Positions 9,370-17,499 of a stretch of 64,000 nucleotides of DNA are shown here, one piece after another. This DNA comes from Cellulomonas sp. WB94 (GTDB lineage Bacteria > Actinomycetota > Actinomycetes > Actinomycetales > Cellulomonadaceae). The translations under genes were made by a program, and so were the position numbers. Every line of letters starts with the position of its first letter. Position 1 is the first letter of the stretch. The notes under the pieces are model-generated. The model was not told where the DNA came from and did no database searches. It saw only the letters and a list, made by a program, of their open reading frames with translations. The DNA lies in the NCBI RefSeq assembly GCF_003115775.1, contig NZ_QEES01000003.1:62001-126000 (forward strand), given 5' to 3'.

Positions 9370-10431
9370 TCAGCCGGCGAGCATCGAGCGCCCGGCCCCC
9401 GTCAGTGCACCGAGCCGCGACAGCGCGCGGAAGTACTTCTTGCGGTAGCCGCCCGCGAGCATCTCGGAGGTGAAGAGCTGCTGCTCGCCCGCTCCGCCGA
9501 GCACGACCGGGACGTCGCGGTCGTAGAGGCGGTCGACGAGGACCACGAACCTCAGCGCGACGTCCTGACTGTGGATGGTCCCGACGCCGGTCAGTGCCAC
9601 GAGCGCCACACCGTCCAGCAGCGCCCCGTACCGGCTCGGGTGGACCGTCGCGAGGTGCGCCAGCAGGTCGGCGAAGGGGTCGATCGTCGCGCCGGGCACG
9701 AGGCTCGCCGAGGTCCGCACCGTCTCGTCGGGGAGCCCGGGGGCATCGGTGACCACCACCCGGTGCCGGTAGTCCTCGCCGTCGACACGCAGCACCTCGA
9801 ACCGCGCCGCGAGCGCCTGGATCTCCCGGAGGAAGTCCTCGGCGGCGAACCTGCCCTCGCCGAGAGAGCCCGGCAGGGTGTTCGACGTCGCCGCGACCGC
9901 GACGCCACGGTCCGCGAGCTCGCGCAGGAGGCGCGTGACGAGGACCGTGTCGCCCGGGTCGTCGAGCTCGAACTCGTCGATGCAGACGATCCGGTGCGCA
10001 GCGAGCGCCTCGACGGTCGGCAGGAACCCGAGCGCGCCCACCAGGTTCGTGTACTCGACGAACGTGCCGTACGCGGCGCCGGTGCCTGCCGCTGTCCCTG
10101 TGCCCGTCGCGTGCGCGAGAGCCGCGAGCAGATGGGTCTTGCCGACGCCGAATCCCCCGTCGAGGTAGACCGCGGGCGCGGCTCCCCGGCGCCGCGGTCG
10201 CCACCAGGAGCGCCGCTCCCCCGCCGCGACGTCGGCCGCGACCTGCCGCAGTCGCGTGACGGCGTGCTGCTGGCTGGGGTGGGCCGGGTCGGGACGGTAG
10301 GTGTCGAACGACGCGGTGGTGAACAGCCGCGGCGGGACGAGCTCGGCGAGCAGCCGGTCGACGGGGACGACCGGGTGGCGTGAGGTCAGCGAGGGCGCGG
10401 AGGGGTTCGCTGGGGTCGCCGGCTCGGTCAC
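9370..10431 (-). CDS. zapE: Cell division ATPase ZapE (AFG1-like)
   Basis: A 353-residue AAA-type ATPase of the AFG1/ZapE family. Walker A is GGFGVGKTH at residues 92-100, Walker B is VCIDEFELDD (D152/E153), and AVAATSNTLPG near 175-185 acts as sensor 1. In gammaproteobacteria ZapE associates with FtsZ rings; mitochondrial AFG1 aids protein quality control. The actinobacterial role is inferred only from homology. A -10-like TAGGCT (10440-10445) lies 8 nt before the GTG, so the mRNA is probably leaderless, which supports this start. It diverges from the sulfur operon. Confidence 0.9.
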   Translation of the reverse strand: MTEPATPANPSAPSLTSRHPVVPVDRLLAELVPPRLFTTASFDTYRPDPAHPSQQHAVTRLRQVAADVAAGERRSWWRPRRRGAAPAVYLDGGFGVGKTHLLAALAHATGTGTAAGTGAAYGTFVEYTNLVGALGFLPTVEALAAHRIVCIDEFELDDPGDTVLVTRLLRELADRGVAVAATSNTLPGSLGEGRFAAEDFLREIQALAARFEVLRVDGEDYRHRVVVTDAPGLPDETVRTSASLVPGATIDPFADLLAHLATVHPSRYGALLDGVALVALTGVGTIHSQDVALRFVVLVDRLYDRDVPVVLGGAGEQQLFTSEMLAGGYRKKYFRALSRLGALTGAGRSMLAG

Positions 10432-10439
10432 GATCGACC

Positions 10440-10445
10440 AGCCTA
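10440..10445 (-). promoter_or_regulatory. -10 element of zapE (leaderless)
   Basis: TAGGCT on the minus strand ends 8 nt before the GTG start, the spacing expected of a leaderless actinobacterial promoter. Confidence 0.55.
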
Positions 10446-10494
10446 CGTCGGGCGGATCGCGCGGTCGGTTACACCCGCGGCGCGGAGCGGACTC

Positions 10495-10508
10495 GGGACC
10501 TTCGTCTC
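10495..10508 (+). promoter_or_regulatory. DosR/DevR-like box upstream of the sulfur operon
   Basis: GGGACCTTCGTCTC shares its first ten bases with boxes at 46914 and (with T for C at position 6) 33405. It resembles the mycobacterial DosR consensus GGGACTWWAGTCCC. It lies about 35-60 nt upstream of the cysteine-rich leader start codons. The regulator is unknown. Confidence 0.4.
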
Positions 10509-10566
10509 ATCATGCGGATGGGTGGTTTCATCCCTCGGACTCGTGTGTCAGCCTGAGCGGGTGCTG

Positions 10567-10647
10567 ATGACCGTGGTCTCCGGGTGCTGTCTGGCCTGTG
10601 GCGACCCCGCGGCGAGCACCATGCGCTGCTGCCCGCGGGTCGACTGA
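10567..10647 (+). CDS. Cysteine-rich leader peptide of the sulfur operon
   Basis: A 26-codon reading frame, ATG at 10567 and TGA at 10645-10647, translating to a peptide with five cysteines: CCLAC at residues 7-11 and CC at 21-22. In-frame GTG codons at 10543 and 10561 could also serve as starts, and no strong Shine-Dalgarno is seen. It lies 99 nt before sulfite reductase. Polycysteine short reading frames ahead of sulfur genes are known in mycobacteria as cysteine-responsive attenuators: ribosomes pause on Cys codons when charged tRNA-Cys is scarce, altering downstream RNA folding. Function here is inferred from the Cys density and the position. Confidence 0.65.
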   Translation: MTVVSGCCLACGDPAASTMRCCPRVD

Positions 10648-10659
10648 CCGCCCCACACC

Positions 10660-10738
10660 CCTCACCGGGCACGCGGTCACCGTCATGGAGACCGCCTCAG
10701 GCACCGTGATGTGACCGTGGGCCCATGTCCCCCGGAGG
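10660..10738 (+). promoter_or_regulatory. Possible Shine-Dalgarno-sequestering RNA structure
   Basis: By eye, CCTC (10660-10663) and CGGG (10666-10669) can pair with GAGG and CCCG of CCCGGAGG (10731-10738), covering the sulfite reductase Shine-Dalgarno. The enclosed region holds a 7-bp stem, CGGTCAC (10674-10680) with GTGACCG (10711-10717). A nested fold of this kind downstream of the leader peptide would suit translational attenuation. No folding energy was computed. Confidence 0.4.
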
Positions 10739-10746
10739 TAGCGCTG

Positions 10747-12405
10747 ATGGCGCACACCCGCATCGCACCGCGCGCGGCCAGGAACGAAGGCCAGTGGGCC
10801 TTCGGTGACCGCGAGCTGCTGAACGCGAACGAGGAGCTCAAGGCCGCCGACGACGGCCTCAACGTCCGCGCCCGCATCGAGACCGTGTACTCGCGGGACG
10901 GCTTCGCGTCGATCCCCGGCGAGGACCTGCGGTGTCGGATGCGCTGGTGGGGGCTGTACACCCAGCGCCGACCCGGCATCGACGGCGGCCGGACCGCGAC
11001 CCTCGAGCCGCACGAGCTCGACGACGAGTACTTCATGCTGCGGGTGCGGTGCGACGGCGGTCGGCTGACCCTGCGCCAGCTCCGCGTGATCGGCGAGATC
11101 TCGACCGAGCTCGCCCGCGGCACGGCCGACATCACCGACCGGCAGAACATCCAGCTGCACTGGGTCCGCATCGAGGACGTGCCGGAGATCTGGCGCCGGC
11201 TCGAGGCCGTGGGGCTCACGACGCAGGAGGCCTGCGGCGACGTGCCGCGCGTCATCCTCGGCTCACCGGTGGCCGGGGTCGCCGCCGACGAGATCATCGA
11301 CGGCACCCCCGCGATCGACGCGATCCACCGGCGCTACATCGGCGACCCGGCCTTCTCGAACCTGCCGCGCAAGTTCAAGACCGCGATCAGCGGCTCGCCG
11401 CACCACGACGTCGTCCACGAGATCAACGACGTGTCGTTCGTCGGTGTCGTCCACCCCGAGCTCGGCCCCGGGTTCGACCTGTGGGTCGGCGGGGCGCTGG
11501 CGGCCAACCCGATGCTCGCCGTCCGCCTCGGCGCCTGGGTGCCGCTCGAGGCGGTGCCCGAGGTCTGGGAGGGTGTCATCGGCATCTTCCGCGACTACGG
11601 CTACCGCCGCCTGCGCAACCGCGCACGGTTGAAGTTCCTGGTCGCCGACTGGGGCGCCGAGGTGTTCCGCGACGTGCTCGAGCAGGAGTACCTCGGCCGG
11701 CGCCTCGACGACGGTCCCGAGCCCCCCGCGCCCCCGCTCGGGCGTCGTGACCACGTGGGCGTGCACCCCCAGCGCGACGGCCGCTTCTACGTCGGTGCGG
11801 CGCCGACGGTCGGGCGGGTCAGCGGACCGATGCTGACGTCTCTCGTCGACCTCGCCGAGCGGGCCGGTAGCGACCGCGTCCGGCTCACGGTCGAGCAGAA
11901 GGTCGTCGTGCTCGACGTCGCGGCCGACCGGGTCGACGAACTGGTCGCCGGGCTCGAGCAGCTCGGTCTCGAGGTCACCGGCGCCTCGACGTTCCGGCGC
12001 GGGACGATGGCCTGCACGGGCCTCGAGTTCTGCAAGCTCGCGATCGTCGAGACCAAGGCGCGCGGTGCGGCGCTCGTCGACGAGCTCGAGCGGCGGCTCC
12101 CGACGTTCGAGCACCCGCTCACGATCAACCTCAACGGGTGCCCCAACTCCTGCGCACGGATCCAGGTCGCCGACATCGGCCTCAAGGGTGTCTTGGCGGG
12201 CGGCGACGAGGGTTTCCAGGTCCACCTCGGGGGCGCGCTCGGCATCGACGGCCGGCTCGGCCGGACGGTGCGCGGGCTGCGGATCACCGCGGAGGAGCTG
12301 CCCGACTACGTCGAGCGGGTCGCGACGCGGTTCGCAGCCCAGCGCGAGGATGACGAGGCGTTCGCGCAGTGGGCGCTGCGCGCCGACGAGGCGGAGCTCG
12401 CATGA
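10747..12405 (+). CDS. sir: Nitrite/sulfite reductase, ferredoxin-type (siroheme, 4Fe-4S)
   Basis: A 552-residue two-fold repeated siroheme reductase. Cluster/siroheme ligands are C423 and C429 (CTGLEFC) and C465 and C469 (CPNSC). The segment ADITDRQNIQLHWVRIEDVP is typical of the ferredoxin-dependent family. Its place before cysH-cysD-cysN and siroheme synthase makes sulfite-to-sulfide reduction much more likely than nitrite reduction. The ATG at 10747 is chosen because GGAGGT (10734-10739) sits 7 nt upstream; an in-frame GTG at 10711 has no such support. The stop overlaps the next gene by ATGA. Electrons probably come from ferredoxin. Confidence 0.93.
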   Translation: MAHTRIAPRAARNEGQWAFGDRELLNANEELKAADDGLNVRARIETVYSRDGFASIPGEDLRCRMRWWGLYTQRRPGIDGGRTATLEPHELDDEYFMLRVRCDGGRLTLRQLRVIGEISTELARGTADITDRQNIQLHWVRIEDVPEIWRRLEAVGLTTQEACGDVPRVILGSPVAGVAADEIIDGTPAIDAIHRRYIGDPAFSNLPRKFKTAISGSPHHDVVHEINDVSFVGVVHPELGPGFDLWVGGALAANPMLAVRLGAWVPLEAVPEVWEGVIGIFRDYGYRRLRNRARLKFLVADWGAEVFRDVLEQEYLGRRLDDGPEPPAPPLGRRDHVGVHPQRDGRFYVGAAPTVGRVSGPMLTSLVDLAERAGSDRVRLTVEQKVVVLDVAADRVDELVAGLEQLGLEVTGASTFRRGTMACTGLEFCKLAIVETKARGAALVDELERRLPTFEHPLTINLNGCPNSCARIQVADIGLKGVLAGGDEGFQVHLGGALGIDGRLGRTVRGLRITAEELPDYVERVATRFAAQREDDEAFAQWALRADEAELA

Positions 12406-12572
12406 GCGCCGCCGACGTCGCCGGCTCCGGCGAGCGCGTCACGGCGTACTACTGCCCGTACTGCGCCGGTGAGGACCTGCGCCCCGCGGGCGAGCGCCAC
12501 GGTGAGTGGGAGTGCCGTGGGTGCACCCGCGTCTTCGCGGTGCGGTTCATCGGCCTGGCGGTGCGGTCATGA
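12402..12572 (+). CDS. Small zinc-ribbon protein of the sulfur operon
   Basis: A 56-residue protein with two CxxC knuckles, CPYC (residues 18-21) and CRGC (39-42), about 20 residues apart, which form a likely zinc ribbon. It is locked into the operon by ATGA overlaps with both sulfite reductase and cysH, so it should be translated in step with them. As I recall, a similarly small unnamed gene lies between sir and cysH in Streptomyces. Function unknown: it might bind metal, assist cluster assembly or regulate. Expression looks certain from context; any role is guesswork. Confidence 0.8.
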   Translation: MSAADVAGSGERVTAYYCPYCAGEDLRPAGERHGEWECRGCTRVFAVRFIGLAVRS

Positions 12573-13273
12573 GCGCGCAGCTGCAGGACGAGGTCGCCCT
12601 GCGGGCGATCGTCGCCGACCAGGGCGCGAAGCTTGAGGGCGCGCACCCGTTCGACGTGCTCGACTGGGCCGGTGAGACGTTCGGTCCGGGGCTCGTGGTG
12701 GCGTCGTCGATGGGCGACGAGGTCCTCGTCCACCTGGCCGGCCGTGCGGTTCCCGGGGTCGACGTGATCTTCCTCGACACCGGGTACCACTTCGCCGAGA
12801 CGATCGGGACGCGCGACGCGTACGCCGAGACGACCGACATCACGCTGCGCACGATCCTGCCGCTGCGCACGGTCGCGGAGCAGGACGCCGAGCACGGGCC
12901 CCGGCTCCACGACCGGGACCCGAACCTGTGCTGCGCCCTGCGCAAGGTCGAGCCGCTCGAACGCGGGCTCGCGCCGTACCGCGCCTGGGTCACCGGAATG
13001 CGCCGCGAGGACGCCCCGACCCGCACCGACATCGCGGTCGTCGGCTGGGACGACAAGCGCGGCAAGGTCAAGCTCAACCCGCTCGCGGCCTGGACGCAGG
13101 ACGACGTCGACGCCTATGTCGCCCAGCACGGCGTGCTGCTCAACCCGCTGCGCCAGCTCGGGTACACGTCGATCGGGTGCGCGCCGTGCACCCGCGCCGT
13201 CGCACCGGGCGAGGACCCCCGGGCCGGTCGCTGGGCCGGCCTGGACAAGACGGAATGCGGGTTGCACACATGA
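12569..13273 (+). CDS. cysH: APS reductase (adenylyl-sulfate reductase, thioredoxin-type)
   Basis: A 234-residue enzyme that reduces APS to sulfite using thioredoxin. The PAPS-reductase fold shows SSMGDEV and FLDTGYHFAET. Unlike E. coli PAPS reductase it has the 4Fe-4S cysteines C121-C122 (NLCCALRK) and C204/C207 (GCAPC), which mark the APS-specific bacterial type. The catalytic cysteine is C230 in the C-terminal ECGLH. This agrees with the absence of an APS kinase gene (cysC). The start ATG at 12569 overlaps the zinc-ribbon stop, and the gene's stop overlaps cysD (ATGA). Confidence 0.95.
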   Translation: MSAQLQDEVALRAIVADQGAKLEGAHPFDVLDWAGETFGPGLVVASSMGDEVLVHLAGRAVPGVDVIFLDTGYHFAETIGTRDAYAETTDITLRTILPLRTVAEQDAEHGPRLHDRDPNLCCALRKVEPLERGLAPYRAWVTGMRREDAPTRTDIAVVGWDDKRGKVKLNPLAAWTQDDVDAYVAQHGVLLNPLRQLGYTSIGCAPCTRAVAPGEDPRAGRWAGLDKTECGLHT

Positions 13274-14211
13274 CGACGGAGACCACAGTGACCGATGCCC
13301 GCGCCGCCACGGCGCCCCGCAGGCTCACCCAGCTCGAGACGCTCGAGGCCGAGGCCATCCACATCTTCCGGGAGGTGGCCGGCGAGTTCGAGCGCCCGGT
13401 CGTGCTCTTCAGCGGCGGCAAGGACTCCGTCGTCATGCTCCACCTCGCGCGGAAGGCGTTCTGGCCGGCGCCGGTCCCGTTCACGCTGCTGCACGTCGAC
13501 ACGGGCCACAACTTCCCCGAGGTCATCGACTACCGCGATGCCGTCGTGGCCGAGCACCGCCTGCGGCTCGTCGTCGCGAGCGTGCAGGACGCGATCGACG
13601 CGGGGGCGGTCCGCGAGCGCCCCGACGGGTCCCGCAACGCGCTGCAGACGGTCCCCCTGCTCGACGCGATCACGACCCACCGGTTCGACGCCGTGTTCGG
13701 CGGCGGCCGCCGCGACGAGGAGAAGGCGCGCGCCAAGGAGCGCGTGTTCTCCCTGCGCGACGAGCTCGGACAGTGGGACCCGCGGCGCCAGCGCCCCGAG
13801 CTGTGGGACCTGTACAACGGCCGGCACAGCCCGGGCGAGCACGTCCGGGTCTTCCCGCTGTCGAACTGGACCGAGCTCGACGTCTGGCGCTACATCGAGC
13901 GCGAGGGCATCGACCTCCCGACGATCTACTACGCGCACGAGCGTCACGTGTTCCTGCGCGACGGGATGTGGCTCGCACCGGGCGACTGGGGTGGCCCGCG
14001 CGGGACCGAGACCGTCGAGCGACGCACCGTGCGCTACCGCACCGTCGGCGACATGAGCTGCACGGGTGCCGTCGAGTCCCGCGCGCTGACCGTCGACGAC
14101 GTGATCGTCGAGGTCGCGGCGAGCCGGCTCACCGAACGCGGGGCGACCCGGGCCGACGACCGTGCGTCGGAGGCTGCCATGGAGGATCGCAAGCGCGAGG
14201 GGTACTTCTGA
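13270..14211 (+). CDS. cysD: Sulfate adenylyltransferase subunit 2
   Basis: A 313-residue ATP-sulfurylase catalytic subunit that makes APS and pyrophosphate from sulfate and ATP. The PP-loop FSGGKDS is at residues 47-53, followed by LLHVDTGHNFPEVIDYRD. FGGGRRDEEKARAKER and the closing MEDRKREGYF are family hallmarks. It pairs with the GTPase CysN. The ATG overlaps the cysH stop by four bases and the stop TGA shares its final A with the cysN ATG, so the set is translationally coupled. Confidence 0.97.
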   Translation: MTTETTVTDARAATAPRRLTQLETLEAEAIHIFREVAGEFERPVVLFSGGKDSVVMLHLARKAFWPAPVPFTLLHVDTGHNFPEVIDYRDAVVAEHRLRLVVASVQDAIDAGAVRERPDGSRNALQTVPLLDAITTHRFDAVFGGGRRDEEKARAKERVFSLRDELGQWDPRRQRPELWDLYNGRHSPGEHVRVFPLSNWTELDVWRYIEREGIDLPTIYYAHERHVFLRDGMWLAPGDWGGPRGTETVERRTVRYRTVGDMSCTGAVESRALTVDDVIVEVAASRLTERGATRADDRASEAAMEDRKREGYF

Positions 14212-15527
14212 TGGGAACGACGCAGCACCACGAGCGCGACCTGCTCCGGCTGGCCACGGCCGGATCGGTCGACGACGGCAAGAGCACGCTCATCGGCCGG
14301 CTCCTCTACGACACCAAGTCGGTGCTCGCCGACCAGCTCGCCGCGGTCGAGCGCGCGAGCGTGGCGCGCGGCGGGGCGGTCGTCGACCTCGCGCTGCTCA
14401 CCGACGGGCTGCGGGCTGAGCGCGAGCAGGGCATCACGATCGACGTCGCGTACCGGTACTTCTCCACGGCCACCCGCGCGTTCGTGCTCGCGGACACCCC
14501 CGGCCACGTGCAGTACACGCGCAACATGGTGACCGGTGCGTCGACCGCCGAGCTCGCGATCGTGCTGGTGGACGCCCGCAAGGGGGTCCTCGAGCAGACC
14601 CGTCGTCACGCGGCCATCGCCGCGCTGCTGCGTGTCCCGCACATCGTCCTCGCCGTCAACAAGATGGACCTCGTCGGCTTCGACGAGGCGACGTTCCGGG
14701 CGATCGCCGCAGACTTCGCCCGGTACGCGGCGGACCTCGGGGTGCGCGACGTCCAGGCGATCCCGCTGTCGGCGCTCGAGGGTGACAACGTCGTCGACGC
14801 ATCGACCCGCACGCCCTGGTACGCCGGCCCGACGCTCCTGGAGCACCTCGAGGAGGTCCCGGTCGACCGCGACCCGACGACCGAGGCGTTCCGGTTCCCC
14901 GTGCAGGTGGTCATCCGGCCCCGGACGGCGGAGCACCCGGACTACCGCGGGTACGCCGGTCGCGTCGCGTCCGGGGTCGTCCGGGTCGGCGACGAGGTCG
15001 TCGTGCTCCCTGCGGGGGGGCGCACCCGCGTGGTCGGGATCGACACCGCCGACGGTGAGCTCACGCAGGCGTTCGCGCCGCAGTCCGTGACACTCCGGCT
15101 CGAGGACGACCTCGACGTGTCCCGCGGCGACGTGCTCGCTCCGGCGGGTGCGCCGACCGTGACGGGTGCGGACCTCGTCGGCACGGTGTGCTGGCTGTCC
15201 GAGCGTGCGCCCGCACCGGGCGCTCGCGTGCTCGTGCGGATCGGTACGAGGACGGTGCGGGGCCTCGTGCGCAGTGTCGGGTCCCGGCTCGACATCGACA
15301 ACCTGACCATCGACGAGGGCGCGACGACCCTCGCGCTCAACGAGATCGGCACGGTGCACGTGCGCCTCGCCGAGCCCGTCGTGCTCGACGCCTATGCGGA
15401 GCACCGTCGCACGGGCGTGTTCTTGCTGGTCGACCAGGCGGACGGCTCGACGCTCGCCGCCGGCATGGTCGGCCCGTCGGTCCTCGTGGCCGCCTCGGAC
15501 GACCCCGAGCGATGTCGGACGCGGTAG
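14211..15527 (+). CDS. cysN: Sulfate adenylyltransferase subunit 1 (GTPase)
   Basis: A 438-residue EF-Tu-like GTPase whose GTP hydrolysis drives CysD. G-motifs: GSVDDGKST (residues 18-26), DTPGH, and NKMD. Two beta-barrel domains follow the G domain. There is no C-terminal APS kinase domain, unlike CysNC fusions, consistent with the APS-type reductase CysH nearby. The start ATG overlaps the cysD stop. A 44-nt gap with its own ribosome-binding site leads to the transporter genes. Confidence 0.97.
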   Translation: MGTTQHHERDLLRLATAGSVDDGKSTLIGRLLYDTKSVLADQLAAVERASVARGGAVVDLALLTDGLRAEREQGITIDVAYRYFSTATRAFVLADTPGHVQYTRNMVTGASTAELAIVLVDARKGVLEQTRRHAAIAALLRVPHIVLAVNKMDLVGFDEATFRAIAADFARYAADLGVRDVQAIPLSALEGDNVVDASTRTPWYAGPTLLEHLEEVPVDRDPTTEAFRFPVQVVIRPRTAEHPDYRGYAGRVASGVVRVGDEVVVLPAGGRTRVVGIDTADGELTQAFAPQSVTLRLEDDLDVSRGDVLAPAGAPTVTGADLVGTVCWLSERAPAPGARVLVRIGTRTVRGLVRSVGSRLDIDNLTIDEGATTLALNEIGTVHVRLAEPVVLDAYAEHRRTGVFLLVDQADGSTLAAGMVGPSVLVAASDDPERCRTR

Positions 15528-15571
15528 GAGACGCGTCCGCCATCCCTGAGCTCGGCCGAGAGGAACCACCC

Positions 15572-16687
15572 ATGTCATCGCACCTCCCACCCCGTCCCCA
15601 CCGTCGCACCGTCCTCGCCGGCGGCCTCGCGGCGCTCGCCGCCCTGAGCCTCGCTGCCTGCGCCTCCTCCGGTCAGGCGGCGACGGCGCCCACGACCGCG
15701 GGGGCGTCCGGCGCGTCTGCCGCCGAGGCGCCCGAGCTGCGTCTCGGGTACTTCGCGAACATCACCCACGCGATCCCGCTCATCGGCGTCGCGAACGGCA
15801 CGTTCGCCTCCTCGCTCGGCGGCACGAAGCTGACGACCCAGATCTTCAACGCCGGGCCGGCCGCGGTCGAGGCGATCTTCGGGGGCGGGATCGACGCCGC
15901 CTACATCGGCCCGAACCCGTCGATCAACGCGTTCGCCAAGTCCGACGGCGAGGCGATCCGGATCATCGCGGGCGCGACGTCGGGCGGCGCCCAGCTCGTC
16001 GTGCGCGACGGGATCACCTCGGTCGAGGACCTGCGCGGCACGACCATCGCGACCCCGCAGCTCGGCAACACCCAGGACGTCGCGCTGCGCGCGTGGCTCA
16101 GGTCCAACGGGCTGCAGACGTCGGTCAAGGGCGGCCAGAACGACCTGGACATCGTTCCGCAGGAGAACGCCCAGACGCTCGACCTGTTCAAGCAGGGCGC
16201 CCTCGACGGCGCCTGGGTCCCCGAGCCGTGGGCGTCACGCCTCGTGCTCGACGGCGGCGCGCACGTGCTGGTCGACGAGGCCGACCTGTGGCCGGACGCC
16301 CAGTTCGTCACGACGAACCTCGTCGTGCGCACCGAGTTCCTCACGCAGTACCCCGGCACGGTCGCCAAGCTCCTCGAGGCGCAGCTGGCGACGACGGACT
16401 GGATCGCGGCGCACGACGCCGAGGCCAGGACGCAGGCCAACGACGCGATCGAGGCGCTGACGTCCAAGAAGCTCAGCCAGCAGGTCCTCGACCGCGCCTG
16501 GTCGAACCTGACGATCACGAACGACCCGGTCGCCAGCTCGGTGCAGACGTCCGCCGACCACGCGGCCGAGGTCGGCGTGTCCGGGAAGGTCGACCTGCAT
16601 GGCATCTACGACCTGACCCCGCTCAACGACATCCTGCGGGCTCACGGGCTCCCACCCGTGTCTGCTGCCGTGCTCGGGACGGAGTAG
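15572..16687 (+). CDS. Sulfonate-type ABC transporter substrate-binding lipoprotein
   Basis: A 371-residue secreted lipoprotein: positively charged N-terminus with RR at 11-12, hydrophobic stretch 14-29, lipobox LAAC with C30. The mature part, LRLGYFANITHAIPLIGVANGTF...GIDAAYIGPNPSINA, is the SsuA/NMT1 fold that binds sulfonates, taurine, nitrate or thiamine precursors. Its place after cysN makes a sulfur source the best guess (alkanesulfonate or sulfate ester). No SsuD or TauD desulfonating enzyme is nearby, so the substrate stays open. The ATG follows GAGAGG (about 15559-15564). Confidence 0.88.
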   Translation: MSSHLPPRPHRRTVLAGGLAALAALSLAACASSGQAATAPTTAGASGASAAEAPELRLGYFANITHAIPLIGVANGTFASSLGGTKLTTQIFNAGPAAVEAIFGGGIDAAYIGPNPSINAFAKSDGEAIRIIAGATSGGAQLVVRDGITSVEDLRGTTIATPQLGNTQDVALRAWLRSNGLQTSVKGGQNDLDIVPQENAQTLDLFKQGALDGAWVPEPWASRLVLDGGAHVLVDEADLWPDAQFVTTNLVVRTEFLTQYPGTVAKLLEAQLATTDWIAAHDAEARTQANDAIEALTSKKLSQQVLDRAWSNLTITNDPVASSVQTSADHAAEVGVSGKVDLHGIYDLTPLNDILRAHGLPPVSAAVLGTE

Positions 16688-16689
16688 CC

Positions 16690-17499
16690 ATGACCGCGAC
16701 CAGGACGGACCACCCCCTGCTCCCCGCCGACCTCTCCGTGCCCGACGACCCGCGTCCGCCTGCCGCCGTGCGCCTCGAGCAGGTGTCCAAGGACTTCGGC
16801 GACACGAGTCGACCGCCCGTCCTGGACCGGATCGACCTGACGGTGGCCCCCGGCGAGTTCGTGTGCCTCGTCGGGGCGTCAGGATGCGGGAAGTCCACGC
16901 TGCTGTCGATGATCGCGGGGCTCGACGCGCCGACCTCGGGAACGGTCGAGGTCGCCGCCGGGCGACCGGCCCTGATGTTCCAGGAGCCCGCGCTGTTCCC
17001 CTGGCTCGACGCGGGCCAGAACGTCGAGCTCGCCCTGCGGTTGCGGGGGGTGCCGCGGGGCGCGCGTGCCGGCGAGGCACGTCGGCTGCTCGACCTCGTG
17101 CACCTCGACGGCGCGTCGGCCAAGCGCGTCCATGAGCTCTCCGGAGGGATGCGTCAACGCGTCGCGCTGGCCCGGGCCCTCGCCCAGGAGGGGCGCGTCC
17201 TGCTCATGGACGAGCCGTTCGCCGCTCTCGACGCGATCACGCGTGACGTCATGCACGACGAGCTGACGCGCATCTGGCAGGAGACGGGTCTCTCGGTCCT
17301 GTTCGTGACGCACAACGTGCGCGAGGCCGTCCGGCTCGGGCAGCGGGTCGTGCTCCTGTCCTCCCGGCCCGGTCGGGTCGTGCGGGAGTGGACAGTCGGC
17401 ATCCCCCAGCCCAGGCGGATCGAGGACCCGGCGGTCGGCGACCTCTCGACCGAGATCACCGAGCACCTCCGACGGGAGATCGTCCGCCATGGCCGCTGA
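16690..17499 (+). CDS. Sulfonate-type ABC transporter ATP-binding protein
   Basis: A 269-residue ABC ATPase. Walker A GASGCGKST (residues 62-70), Q-loop in LMFQEPALFPWL, signature LSGGM (from residue 150), Walker B VLLMDEPFAALD and switch LFVTHNV. The pattern matches SsuB/TauB/NrtD-type ATPases. It begins 2 bp after the binding-protein stop, and its end overlaps the permease start by 11 bp, so it is one unit with them. Confidence 0.92.
   Translation: MTATRTDHPLLPADLSVPDDPRPPAAVRLEQVSKDFGDTSRPPVLDRIDLTVAPGEFVCLVGASGCGKSTLLSMIAGLDAPTSGTVEVAAGRPALMFQEPALFPWLDAGQNVELALRLRGVPRGARAGEARRLLDLVHLDGASAKRVHELSGGMRQRVALARALAQEGRVLLMDEPFAALDAITRDVMHDELTRIWQETGLSVLFVTHNVREAVRLGQRVVLLSSRPGRVVREWTVGIPQPRRIEDPAVGDLSTEITEHLRREIVRHGR

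Noticed and set aside
10621-10647. An 8-codon frame MRCC... as a second leader peptide.
   Set aside because: It is in frame with, and internal to, the 26-codon leader; there is no separate ribosome-binding site.
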